The position numbers and the translations under genes are program-made. Positions 17,712-25,356 of a stretch of DNA of 29,848 nt are shown piece after piece. The notes beneath the pieces are model-generated. The model had not been told where the DNA came from. It was given only the letters and a program-made list of their open reading frames with translations, and did not search any database. This DNA comes from a virus, in the IMG/VR virus record IMGVR_UViG_3300022836_000029, positions 1 through 29,848 of that record; one strand, given 5' to 3'. Position 1 is the first letter of the stretch. Each line of letters starts with the position of its first letter.

Positions 17712-18024
17712 TGACGTAGCAACGCAAGTACACAAGACCTCTGTTGAAAAGGGGTTTTGGCCAGAAGGAGGCATTAACGATATCTTTATTGCCAAGCAGT
17801 GCATGATGATTGTATCAGAGGTCACTGAGGTAATGGAGTCTATTCGAAAGGACAAGGGGAGCCAGGACACCGTAGAGGAGCTGGCAGACGTTCTTATCCG
17901 TACCCTGGATCTTTGGAAGGGTATGCGCCTTAGCGGTTACGTTACGCACTCCCTAGACGAAGCCATGGAAAACAAAACAAGCTATAACAAGACAAGGCCA
18001 GAAAGGCATGGTGTACGCTTTTGA
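17704..18024 (+). CDS. MazG-like nucleotide pyrophosphohydrolase
   Basis: A 106-residue protein with GGAGG before its ATG. The motif order IVSEVTEVMESIRKD then EELADVLIRTLDL matches the EExxE...ExxD metal-binding helices of the all-alpha NTP-PPase (MazG/dUTPase-type) superfamily. Such enzymes hydrolyse (d)NTPs to monophosphates and pyrophosphate, cleaning the nucleotide pool or lowering host alarmone effects. Adjacent polymerase and RecA-like genes, which it overlaps on both sides, put it in DNA metabolism. Single-domain length is normal for phage versions. Substrate cannot be told from the sequence. Confidence 0.85.
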   Translation: MFDDVATQVHKTSVEKGFWPEGGINDIFIAKQCMMIVSEVTEVMESIRKDKGSQDTVEELADVLIRTLDLWKGMRLSGYVTHSLDEAMENKTSYNKTRPERHGVRF

Positions 18025-19034
18025 GTAATGTTACTTTAGAGGAAGCTCTAGCAATGTTGGACCCCAAGATTCGAAAGAAGATTGGATCTGGTGTTGGAAT
18101 TAAGACAGAGTTCCAGAAGACTCCAAGTCCAGGGCTAAACAAGGCTCTAGGTGGAGGCTTTCCCTACGGAAGGCAAGTCCTTCTTTGGGGAAGCAAGTCC
18201 AGCGCAAAGTCTTCTCTATGTCTACAGACTATCGGTCTGGCACAAAAAGACGGAAAGCTCTGTGCCTGGGTCGATGCTGAAACGTCTTATGACGAAGAGT
18301 GGGCCAAGAAAATGGGGGTAGATCCAGAACAACTAATCTATTCCGAAGCTAGAAGTGTCAATGACATGGTAGACGTATGTGTCGCTCTGCTTCACGCTGG
18401 AGTCGATATGATTGTTATTGATAGCATTAGCTCACTGCTTCCTGCCGTATACTTTGAGAAGGATACCTCGGACCTAAAGTCTTTGGACCAGACGAAGCAG
18501 ATCGGTGCGGAGTCTAAGGACTTAAAGCACGCCTGGCTAATGATTAACTATGCAAACAACAAAGAAAAACCAGCACTAATTTTGGCAATCTCTCAGGCCA
18601 GGAATAACATTACAGCTATGTACACCCAGTCTGTACCTACGGGAGGGCTAGCTACACAGTTTATGTCTTCCACCATCGTAAAGCTTTTCTCCTCATCGTC
18701 TGACTCACAGGCCATCAAGGCAAAGATTAGGTCTAACGACAAGCTCATTGAGCAAAAAGTTGGTCGTAGAGTACGGTGGGAAATCCAGAACTCAAAGACT
18801 TCCCCCCCAGGAGAAACTGGAGAGTACGACTTCTACTTTAAGGGAGATCTTATTGGGATTGACTCTATTGCAGACCTGGTGGATACCGCAGAAATGTACG
18901 GTCTCGTAGAGCGCACAGGCGCCTGGTACATTATTCCTGACGGCAGTAAAGTCCAAGGACGTCCAGCGTACATCGAGTACGTAAAAACTAATCCTGAGCT
19001 GCAAGCAAAGTTGATTGAGGGCATTAGTGCCTAG
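18021..19034 (+). CDS. recA: RecA-like recombinase with altered Walker A
   Basis: A 337-residue RecA/UvsX-type ATPase for homologous strand exchange, started with TTG at 18021 in a four-base overlap with the MazG-like gene. The ATPase core shows a P-loop G57-S-K-S-S-A62-K63-S64, a VDAE segment with E87 in the place of the catalytic glutamate of RecA, and a Walker B strand IVIDSISSL with D134. Position 62 is Ala where RecA proteins normally have Gly (GPESSGKT), while Lys and Ser are kept. The long N-terminal helix of bacterial RecA is largely missing, and the C-terminal part is divergent. Cas4-like nuclease and resolvases lie downstream, forming a recombination set. Confidence 0.88.
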   Translation: MSNVTLEEALAMLDPKIRKKIGSGVGIKTEFQKTPSPGLNKALGGGFPYGRQVLLWGSKSSAKSSLCLQTIGLAQKDGKLCAWVDAETSYDEEWAKKMGVDPEQLIYSEARSVNDMVDVCVALLHAGVDMIVIDSISSLLPAVYFEKDTSDLKSLDQTKQIGAESKDLKHAWLMINYANNKEKPALILAISQARNNITAMYTQSVPTGGLATQFMSSTIVKLFSSSSDSQAIKAKIRSNDKLIEQKVGRRVRWEIQNSKTSPPGETGEYDFYFKGDLIGIDSIADLVDTAEMYGLVERTGAWYIIPDGSKVQGRPAYIEYVKTNPELQAKLIEGISA

Positions 19035-19206
19035 GTACAGCATCTATCAAGGCCAATTCGTATGCTCTGTATGCAAGAGAGTGACAACAAGTCTGAGGTT
19101 TTATCCAGAATCAAAAGAAATGACCTGGGTATGTAAAGACAAGCACCTTAATCTTGTTTCTCTAAATACAAAGAAGAGTAAGAAGGACTATGAGCGAAAG
19201 GTCTGA
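19027..19206 (+). CDS. small zinc-ribbon protein
   Basis: A 59-residue protein. The GTG at 19027 is chosen because GAGGG lies upstream and it overlaps the recA stop by eight bases; a TTG at 19015 is also in frame. The motif C13-x2-C16 (CSVCK) and C36-x3-H40 (CKDKH) is a likely zinc ribbon, followed by a lysine-rich C-terminus (NTKKSKKDYERKV). Probably a nucleic-acid or protein adaptor in the recombination block. No more precise function can be supported. It overlaps the next gene by 17 bases. Confidence 0.65.
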   Translation: MPRYSIYQGQFVCSVCKRVTTSLRFYPESKEMTWVCKDKHLNLVSLNTKKSKKDYERKV

Positions 19207-19480
19207 GGGTAAACGGATTGGGGCCAAGCTAATTAAAAACAGCGGAAGAGGCCAAACCAAGGGAGACGCCAAATGGTATAACTTTATCGTAGACTTTAAG
19301 GAGGTCGGAAAGAGCTTTACCCTAAATGCAGATGTATGGGCAAAAGCTGTGACCGATGCCCTGAAGTCTAACGCGGACCCTGCTATAATAGTAGTTATAG
19401 GACAAACAACAAAGACAAGACTGGTTGTGATAGAACTATCACTGCTAGAGCAAATGATTGAAGAGAGAGACAACAAATGA
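19190..19480 (+). CDS. PD-(D/E)XK nuclease, Holliday-junction-resolvase-like
   Basis: A 96-residue basic protein. GAKLIKNSGRGQTKGDA followed by a strand ending in VDFKEVGKSF gives the arrangement G-D26 ... D35-x-K37 of PD-(D/E)XK nucleases, and the overall layout (basic N-terminus, GDA, DxK, KSFTL) resembles short archaeal/phage Holliday junction resolvases. AAGGA precedes the ATG. It lies between the zinc-ribbon and exonuclease genes, overlapping both. A RuvC-like resolvase is also encoded at 21499, so this one may cut other branched or flap structures. The fold assignment is by motif only. Confidence 0.6.
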   Translation: MSERSEGKRIGAKLIKNSGRGQTKGDAKWYNFIVDFKEVGKSFTLNADVWAKAVTDALKSNADPAIIVVIGQTTKTRLVVIELSLLEQMIEERDNK

Positions 19481-20094
19481 GAACCTTACTGTTAGATATA
19501 GAAACAAAGCCCATCAAGGCATGGGTATGGGGCTTGTGGGACCAGAACATTAGCATTGGGCAAATCATTGAGCCCACAGAAATGCTGTGCTTCGGAGCGA
19601 AGTGGCAGGGATCTAAGAGTAAGAAGCAAGCTTTTAGTTCTGTATACCACAACGGCAAAGAAGACATGCTCAAAGAGCTTCACGATCTGATGGAAGAGGC
19701 AGAAGTTCTTGTTGGCTGGAATTCTGCTGGGTTTGATCACAAGCACATCAAGAGAGAGTTCTTAGAGGCTGGGATGCCTCCAACATCTACAGTAAAGGAC
19801 CTAGACCTGATGAGTGTGGTCAAGGCTAACTTTAAATTCCCCTCAAACAAACTAGACTATGTAGCTCAAAGACTGGGGGTAGGTTCCAAGTTTAAGCACA
19901 CTGGCTTCCAACTTTGGATTGACTGCATAAACAATGACCCTAAGGCTTGGGCCATGATGAAGAAGTATCAGGCCCAGGACGTTGTTCTTTTGGATGAGCT
20001 GTATGATATTCTTCTTCCCTGGTTCCCAGGAGGTAGCAGTCTGAGCATCAAGGACAAGCGTGATATCGCTGATCTGGCAGAGGTGGTACAATAG
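19477..20094 (+). CDS. 3'-5' exonuclease, DEDDy (DnaQ-like) family
   Basis: A 205-residue RNase H-fold exonuclease that could proofread for the phage polymerase or trim recombination ends. Exo I is LLLDIETKP with D7 and E9, Exo II is NSAGFDHKHI with D87, and Exo III is Y164-Q-A-Q-D168, the YxxxD form that defines the DEDDy group. The start overlaps the previous stop (ATGA) and has GAGAGAG upstream. Length fits a stand-alone exonuclease domain. The polymerase at 14433 has no exonuclease domain of this type, which makes a partner role likely but not shown. Confidence 0.85.
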   Translation: MRTLLLDIETKPIKAWVWGLWDQNISIGQIIEPTEMLCFGAKWQGSKSKKQAFSSVYHNGKEDMLKELHDLMEEAEVLVGWNSAGFDHKHIKREFLEAGMPPTSTVKDLDLMSVVKANFKFPSNKLDYVAQRLGVGSKFKHTGFQLWIDCINNDPKAWAMMKKYQAQDVVLLDELYDILLPWFPGGSSLSIKDKRDIADLAEVVQ

Positions 20095-20095
20095 T

Positions 20096-20404
20096 ATGGT
20101 GGAAGAAAAAAAGACAACAATTGAAATGGTAAACGGGCTATCCGAGATTGCAGAATATATGCAAGACGAAGAACTGAAAGAGGCTCTAGAGTTCATTGCC
20201 AAGGTTATCCTAAAGCCAGACATTCCTCCGAGTATAGCTGTCCTGGAGTTAGTAAGACTCCAGGCGATTCAGGTCAAGCTTAGCCTGCGGGCTACTTGGA
20301 TGGCAAATGTTGATAAAACCGACAGAGCTAAAAAGAACATATATTATACCGCCGCCGAATCTTTGCAACAATTCTGTCAGACACTAAAGTATGTGTTAAA
20401 ATAA
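20096..20404 (+). CDS. hypothetical helical protein
   Basis: A 102-residue protein; the ATG at 20096 is chosen because GAGGTGG precedes it and it starts just after the exonuclease stop. It is predominantly helical, with an acidic N-terminus (EIAEYMQDEELKEALEF) and a basic, aromatic C-terminal half (RATWMANVDKTDRAKK). No Cys cluster or catalytic motif. I do not recognise the family. It sits between an exonuclease and a Cas4-like nuclease, so a DNA recombination accessory role is plausible. A 45-base gap follows. Confidence 0.6.
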   Translation: MVEEKKTTIEMVNGLSEIAEYMQDEELKEALEFIAKVILKPDIPPSIAVLELVRLQAIQVKLSLRATWMANVDKTDRAKKNIYYTAAESLQQFCQTLKYVLK

Positions 20405-20449
20405 TCCTAGGAAAGCAGCGTATAAAAACAAATAATTATGAAGGAAATC

Positions 20450-21250
20450 ATGGCTAAAACACTACTAAGCGAACTACTGGCTTCAACACCCAAGCCAGTT
20501 CAGAAGAACGAAGAAATGGAAGCCCTGGTCGAAAAGATACAGTCTGGGTATACCGCCAAGCGCGGATCCAGACACCAACAGAAAAAGACTTTTGCTCCAT
20601 CGACCATAGCTTATGGACACGGTGAGTGCGCAAGGTATTGGTACTTGGCCTTTGAAGGTGGCAACTTTGAAGATTATGCTGACAACTTCGCAGGCGCCAA
20701 CATGACTAATGGTACAAAATCACACGAAAGAATCCAGCAGGCAATTGAAGACTCTGGGATTTTGATTGATTCAGAGTTCAAGATTATTAACGAAGACCCC
20801 CCAATCTTTGGTTATGGCGACGTAATCCTAGACTGGAACAACGAAGAGCTCCTTGGAGAAATCAAGACAGCTATGTCTGAGGGGTTTGAGTACAGGAAGA
20901 AAACGGGTAAGGCAAAAGCTGGACACTTAATCCAGATCCTTATCTACATGAAAATCCTTAAGAAGACAAGGGGAGTTCTCATCTATGAGAACAAAAACAA
21001 TCATGAGATTCTAGCTATCCCTGTAGCAATGAACGAGTACCACACACAGTGGATAGATAAGACGTTTGATTGGCTTAGAACGGTTCGTAAGGCTTGGGAG
21101 GATAAAACCCTGCCCCAAAAGAACTACCGAGCAAACTCTAAGATCTGCAAGACGTGTCCGCTAAGGGCAGTCTGTGACCAGGCTGGAGACGGCGTGGTTA
21201 AAATAAATGCTTTGGAACCCATAACTAATGAAAACTTGCCAATGGTGTGA
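20450..21250 (+). CDS. Cas4-family (RecB/AddB-like) exonuclease with Fe-S cluster
   Basis: A 266-residue PD-(D/E)XK nuclease. The ATG at 20450 is preferred over the in-frame ATG at 20438, as AAGGAA is five bases upstream. Catalytic residues D124 (GYGDVILDW) and E137-I-K139 (LGEIKTAM) are in order, with H in KSHERI upstream. One cysteine before the core, C60 (GECARYW), and three at the end, C233-x2-C236-x5-C242 (CKTCPLRAVC), form the four ligands of the 4Fe-4S cluster in Cas4 and AddB. Such proteins process DNA ends. No CRISPR array or other cas gene is seen; in phages this family is a stand-alone recombination nuclease. Confidence 0.87.
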   Translation: MAKTLLSELLASTPKPVQKNEEMEALVEKIQSGYTAKRGSRHQQKKTFAPSTIAYGHGECARYWYLAFEGGNFEDYADNFAGANMTNGTKSHERIQQAIEDSGILIDSEFKIINEDPPIFGYGDVILDWNNEELLGEIKTAMSEGFEYRKKTGKAKAGHLIQILIYMKILKKTRGVLIYENKNNHEILAIPVAMNEYHTQWIDKTFDWLRTVRKAWEDKTLPQKNYRANSKICKTCPLRAVCDQAGDGVVKINALEPITNENLPMV

Positions 21251-21521
21251 CGACTCTTTTCAACCAAACGTAGGCTACCAAATCTACTGCTCTACAGGGT
21301 GCAGGGATTTGGCAACAAAAGAAAAAATTGCCCAGCGTTATGCACTATCTAGAAGAACCCGAATGATGGGCAAAACTAGAAAGTGCAAAGCGTGTGGAAC
21401 AAGCCTTTCAGCTTACAACGACGATACTATTTGTCAAGTATGTGTCATTAATCCAGGAGAAGTCTCTAAGGCTCTCAAAGATATGAAGAGGATTGCTAAT
21501 GGTAAAGATAAACTCGATTAA
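21228..21521 (+). CDS. double zinc-finger protein
   Basis: A 97-residue basic protein starting at an ATG inside the end of the Cas4-like gene (23-base overlap). Two cysteine clusters are visible: C4-x2-C7 ... C21-x3-C25 and C53-x2-C56 ... C69-x2-C72, each suited to one zinc ion. Between them is a strongly basic segment (SRRTRMMGKTRK). It is probably a nucleic-acid-binding accessory factor for the adjacent nuclease or resolvase; function unknown. It overlaps the RuvC-like gene by 23 bases. Confidence 0.7.
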   Translation: MKTCQWCDDSFQPNVGYQIYCSTGCRDLATKEKIAQRYALSRRTRMMGKTRKCKACGTSLSAYNDDTICQVCVINPGEVSKALKDMKRIANGKDKLD

Positions 21522-22077
21522 CGGCGCTCCCAGTAGACTCTGTTCTATTGATGCCAGCACCAATAGTCTAGCTTTTGCTATCTTTGATAACAAGGACCTA
21601 GAGTCTTTTGGCAAGATCAACTTTAAGGGAAAGAACACCTACGAGAAGATCGCTGATGCCGCAGAGAAGTCTCTGGCCTTTTTTAATTACTACGGTGTCC
21701 CAGAATGTATAGTCATCGAGCACACAGTGTTTATGAATTCTCCTAAGACTGTAGCCGACCTAGCCCTGGTTCAAGGGGCTATGCTGGGCTCAATGTCTAT
21801 GTCTGGAGTAAAGACAATTAAGTCTATTAACCCTATAGCTTGGCAAACATTTATTGGGAACGGAAGACTGACCACTCCAGAAAAATTGGCGGTACGTAAT
21901 GAGTACCCAGGAAGAAGCGATTCTTGGTATAAGACCAGAGAGCGAGAAGTCCGTAAGCAAAAGACTATTAGGTTTGTCAGTGTACAGTATGGTAGGACGA
22001 CACAAGACAATGACGTCGCAGATGCCATTGGGATTGGTCACTACGCCATAAGCAACTGGGACAAGTTGAGCTCCTAG
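21499..22077 (+). CDS. RuvC-like Holliday junction resolvase
   Basis: A 192-residue RNase H-fold nuclease that would cut four-way junctions before packaging. The ATG at 21499 is preferred to the TTG at 21493, as GAAGAGG is well spaced. Acidic residues appear in RuvC order: D18 (CSIDASTNSLAFA), E74 (CIVIEHTV), and D172/D175 (NDVADAIGIGHYA). The segment INPIAWQTFIG resembles the second conserved RuvC region. The gene is embedded in the recombination block, directly before a 51-residue HTH gene. Confidence 0.85.
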   Translation: MVKINSINGAPSRLCSIDASTNSLAFAIFDNKDLESFGKINFKGKNTYEKIADAAEKSLAFFNYYGVPECIVIEHTVFMNSPKTVADLALVQGAMLGSMSMSGVKTIKSINPIAWQTFIGNGRLTTPEKLAVRNEYPGRSDSWYKTREREVRKQKTIRFVSVQYGRTTQDNDVADAIGIGHYAISNWDKLSS

Positions 22078-22233
22078 ATGGTAAACAAGCTGTACAAGAG
22101 CGAGGCCTGGCTCAAAAAAAGGTATCAGATGGAGAGGAAGACTCCACAAGAAATAGCTGACGAGTGTGGGGTCACACTGGCAACGATCTATACTCATCTA
22201 GACAAGTTCAACCTAAGAAGAAGCTGGCGATGA
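22078..22233 (+). CDS. 51-residue helix-turn-helix protein
   Basis: A short gene starting one base after the resolvase stop. The translation has a basic N-terminus (MVNKLYKSEAWLKKRY) and the helix-turn-helix KTPQEIADECGVTLATIYTHL at residues 21-41, a pattern seen in small phage regulators and in the DNA-binding modules attached to homing endonucleases. It ends with a basic FNLRRSWR. Translational coupling is likely because there is no separate ribosome binding site. It may regulate the promoter at 22242, just downstream, or be a degraded module of a nuclease; both are guesses. Confidence 0.6.
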   Translation: MVNKLYKSEAWLKKRYQMERKTPQEIADECGVTLATIYTHLDKFNLRRSWR

Positions 22234-22241
22234 GGATCACA

Positions 22242-22270
22242 TTGACACCAATGCTCAGACAGTGTATACT
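22242..22270 (+). promoter_or_regulatory. consensus sigma-A/sigma-70 promoter
   Basis: TTGACA (22242-22247) and TATACT (22265-22270) are separated by exactly 17 bases and lie in a 78-base non-coding gap. The predicted start is near 22277, leaving a leader of about 35 bases before the ATG at 22312, which has AAAGGGA. It would drive the unknown 98-residue gene and the terminase genes. Confidence 0.75.
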
Positions 22271-22311
22271 AGAGTATCAGGTCATTTACTACAAACGTAA
22301 AGGGAAAATAA

Positions 22312-22608
22312 ATGGTACGCTTTAGAAATCTTTCAAAGCCAAAGCCTTCGCACTTCGCCAGGCTTCCAGAGGTGACTGTTGAAGGATTCTTAATTGAACA
22401 AGGAGAAGTCATCAGGATTAAGGATGAGCATGGTATAAGGTTTAAGTTTGACTCCTTAGTCACAAACAAAAACACAGGCGCCCAGTGGATAGACTGCTAC
22501 GAGGTTTATAAGCATCGAACAGGATCCCTGCGATCATTTAAGATTGATCGCATAAAAAGAATTCCCAAAAGGAGGAAGCGCATTGCAAAACGAAGAACAG
22601 ATAGTTGA
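22312..22608 (+). CDS. basic hypothetical protein upstream of terminase
   Basis: A 98-residue basic protein behind its own consensus promoter and ribosome binding site. The middle is beta-like (VTVEGFLIEQGEVIRIKDEHG) and the C-terminus is a cluster of Lys/Arg (KRIPKRRKRIAKRRTDS) that probably binds nucleic acid. I do not recognise the family. As the first gene in the unit with both terminase subunits, it could take part in packaging or its control. It overlaps the small terminase gene by 26 bases. Confidence 0.6.
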   Translation: MVRFRNLSKPKPSHFARLPEVTVEGFLIEQGEVIRIKDEHGIRFKFDSLVTNKNTGAQWIDCYEVYKHRTGSLRSFKIDRIKRIPKRRKRIAKRRTDS

Positions 22609-23119
22609 ACATCTTGACCAAATGAACAAGGTCGTAGGAGAATATCTTAAGGGAGGTGACGCCACAAAGATATCTAAACAGCTAGCAATTCCTAGGGTAA
22701 AAGTTGTAAGTCTAATTAAAGAGTGGCAGATTCTGGCTTCCGACAATGTTGCCATTAGAGCTAGGGCCCAAGAGGCTCTGGCCGTTGCTGACCAACACTA
22801 CGGTAAGCTGATCGGTCTAGCCTACGAGGTTATTGATGAGGCAACGATGACGGCAAACCTTGCGTCTAAGACGTCTGCGATCAAGCTCGTTATGGATATA
22901 GAGTCCAAGAGAATTGAAATGCTTCAAAAAGCTGGTCTGCTGGAAAACAAAGAGCTGGCTGAGGAAATGCTGGAAATTGAACGACGCCAAGAGATACTTA
23001 TCAATATTCTAAAAAATATTGCCTCAGATCATCCAGAGATTAAAGATAAGATTATGGCAAGCCTCTCAGAGGCTTCAAAAAAGCTTGACGAAACGGTAAC
23101 GATAGTTCACCATGTTTGA
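22583..23119 (+). CDS. probable small terminase subunit
   Basis: A 178-residue protein started by TTG at 22583; AGGAGG eight bases upstream makes this start convincing. Residues 26-48 form a helix-turn-helix (DATKISKQLAIPRVKVV), followed by long helices suited to oligomerisation (residues 55-150). DNA recognition domain plus helical oligomer domain, and position directly before the large subunit with an eight-base overlap, match small terminase subunits, which recognise the packaging site and recruit the motor. No single motif proves this; the call depends on architecture and context. Confidence 0.7.
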   Translation: MQNEEQIVEHLDQMNKVVGEYLKGGDATKISKQLAIPRVKVVSLIKEWQILASDNVAIRARAQEALAVADQHYGKLIGLAYEVIDEATMTANLASKTSAIKLVMDIESKRIEMLQKAGLLENKELAEEMLEIERRQEILINILKNIASDHPEIKDKIMASLSEASKKLDETVTIVHHV

Positions 23120-24893
23120 TGAGTTCTTTGATGTATTAGAAGACAGCCCCTTTGCGGAGAAACCTGTAGATGTTCGGACTTTTGTCGAAGGAAAAGATTT
23201 CTTGGGGCAGCCCTCGCTGTCGGCTCCTCAGTACGACATTGTAGAAGGTATGAGCCAGATATACAAGATAGAAGAGTTACAGGAGCTGATGGGGTTTGAG
23301 GAGGGTAGCCAGTACTACAAAAAGTTTACAAAGAACGAGATCATTCTCCAACTTGGCAAGGGTAGTGGAAAAGACTACACCTCCACTGTAGCTGTATGTT
23401 ACATAGTTTATAAACTCTTGTGTCTTAAAGACCCCGCGGTGTATTACGGTAAGCCCTCTGGTGACGCCATTGATATTATCAACATTGCGATTAACGCAAC
23501 ACAGGCAAAGAACGTTTTCTTTAAAGGCTTTAAGACTAAGGTTGAGAGGTCTCCCTGGTTTGCAGGAAAGTATTATTCAAAGATGGACTCTATAGAGTTT
23601 CCCCATTCTGTAACAGTATACTCGGGCCACTCAGAGCGTGAGTCTCACGAGGGGTTGAACCTGTTAGTGGCCATCCTTGATGAGATCTCGGGGTTTGCGG
23701 TAGAGACCGCGACAGGCAACGAGCAGGGGAAGACAGCCGATAATATCTATAAGGCTTTCCGAGGTTCGGTAGACTCCCGATTCCCTGACCTTGGCAAAGT
23801 GGTTCTGCTGTCTTTCCCCCGATACCCAGGAGACTTCATATCTACAAAGTATGAATCGGCTATCATGGAAAAAGAAGTGGTTGAGAGAACTCACAAGTTT
23901 ATCTTAAACGCAGATCTTCCAGAAGACAGCGAGGGCAATACCCTAGAGATTACGTGGGACGAAGACCACATCGTATCGTACAACCTTCCAGGGGTGTACG
24001 CCCTTAAGAGACCAACCTGGGAAATAAACCCAACAAGAAAGATAGAAGACTTCAAGCTAGCGTTCTATACAGACCTGAATGATGCCATGATGCGTTTTGC
24101 TTGCGACCCTAAGTTTTCTTCGGATGCCTTTTTTAAGCAGCACGACAAACTTCGCTCGTCAATGTCAGCCAGGAATCCCTTAGATGAATTTAGAAGGCTA
24201 GAAGAAAGCTTTCATCCAAGACAGGACGTCAGGTATTACGTCCATGCTGACCTCGCCCAAAAGCACGACAAGTGTGCTGTGGCCATTGCTCACGTAGAGA
24301 AGTGGGTGAGCATCCAGGTACTTAAGGACCTTAACCAGGTAGTTCCCGTAGTCGTCGTAGACTTCGTAGCCTGGTGGGAACCAAAAGTTGAAGGTCCCGT
24401 AAACCTATCGGAAGTAAAGCAGTGGATTCAGAACCTTAGAAGGCTGGGCTTTGATCTAGGAATGGTGACATTCGACAGGTGGAACTCCTTTGATATTCAG
24501 AACGAGCTAAAGAAAGTCGGTATCAGAACAGAAACCGTTTCGGTAGCCAAGAAACATTACGAAGATATGGCCATGCTTGTTTACGAAGATCGATTGATAA
24601 TGCCAGGCATAGAGTTGCTGTTCGAGGAGCTCACACAGCTTAAGATTATGAAGAACAATCGAGTCGATCACCCTCGCAAAAGCTCTAAGGACCTCGCTGA
24701 CGCCGTCTGTGGGGCTATCTACGGAGCCATCGTCAACACTCCGAGAGAGGATTTTGGAGATATTGAGATCCATACTTATAAGAGCAGGCCTAAAACAGAA
24801 GTTGCGGATCTACCCGATAACGTGATACAATATAAGACCAAGCCCATTCCAGATGATATACAGGAATACCTTGATAGGGTTTCTGCTCTTTAA
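23112..24893 (+). CDS. terL: large terminase subunit (packaging ATPase/nuclease)
   Basis: A 593-residue DNA-packaging motor. The ATPase half has a Walker A G82-K-G-S-G86-K87-D88 and a Walker B strand VAILDEISG with D190-E191. The nuclease half is an RNase H-like fold with D380 (VHADLAQKHDK), D455 (TFDRWNS) and D530 (KDLADAVCGAIYG). The Walker A ends in Asp where Ser/Thr is usual. The start overlaps the small subunit by eight bases. The gene is more than 13 kb downstream of the tail genes with the replication module in between, whereas terminase genes commonly lie next to the capsid genes. Confidence 0.9.
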   Translation: MFDEFFDVLEDSPFAEKPVDVRTFVEGKDFLGQPSLSAPQYDIVEGMSQIYKIEELQELMGFEEGSQYYKKFTKNEIILQLGKGSGKDYTSTVAVCYIVYKLLCLKDPAVYYGKPSGDAIDIINIAINATQAKNVFFKGFKTKVERSPWFAGKYYSKMDSIEFPHSVTVYSGHSERESHEGLNLLVAILDEISGFAVETATGNEQGKTADNIYKAFRGSVDSRFPDLGKVVLLSFPRYPGDFISTKYESAIMEKEVVERTHKFILNADLPEDSEGNTLEITWDEDHIVSYNLPGVYALKRPTWEINPTRKIEDFKLAFYTDLNDAMMRFACDPKFSSDAFFKQHDKLRSSMSARNPLDEFRRLEESFHPRQDVRYYVHADLAQKHDKCAVAIAHVEKWVSIQVLKDLNQVVPVVVVDFVAWWEPKVEGPVNLSEVKQWIQNLRRLGFDLGMVTFDRWNSFDIQNELKKVGIRTETVSVAKKHYEDMAMLVYEDRLIMPGIELLFEELTQLKIMKNNRVDHPRKSSKDLADAVCGAIYGAIVNTPREDFGDIEIHTYKSRPKTEVADLPDNVIQYKTKPIPDDIQEYLDRVSAL

Positions 24894-24956
24894 TCACAAG
24901 ATGTTGGGCATCCTTTAAGTTTCAAACACTACATTTAGAATAAACGGAGAGTATAA

Positions 24957-25356
24957 TTGAAGTTACCCATTGATATTGTTTACTTTTCAAATTATTCAGG
25001 TAACACAAAAAAGTTCGTAGAGAGGCTAAGTGAAAATTCTTACAGGATTCCTATGGACTGTGACGATAGCAATGCTCCTATTTATACTAGGGAGTTTGTT
25101 CTTGTTGTCCCAACTTATGGGGGTGGCTCGGAACGAACAGCAATACCCCGACAAGTACGACATTTCTTAAATGTCAAGGAGAACAGGGCCCTGCTTCGTG
25201 GGGTAGTTGGAACAGGAAACACAAACTTTGGTGAGCACTTTTGCAAGGCCGCCCATTTAATTAGTGCAAAAGCAGGGGTGCCGCTTATTGCAAGGGTAGA
25301 AATATTTGGCACCACAGAAGATATTAATGACGTAACAGAAAGGTTACAACTGAATT

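Noticed and set aside
19381-19389. TGCTATAAT extended -10 inside the resolvase-like gene
   Set aside because: It has no -35 box, is internal to a short gene and no start codon is suitably placed downstream; probably codons for Ala-Ile-Ile.
20450-21250. Cas4-like gene as sign of a CRISPR system
   Set aside because: No direct repeats, spacers or other cas genes are present. Stand-alone Cas4-family nucleases are common in phage recombination modules.
24904-24941. Promoter before nrdI (TTGGGC or CTTTAA with TAGAAT)
   Set aside because: Spacing or match to consensus is poor for every combination of boxes; the 63-base gap may hold a promoter but none can be supported.
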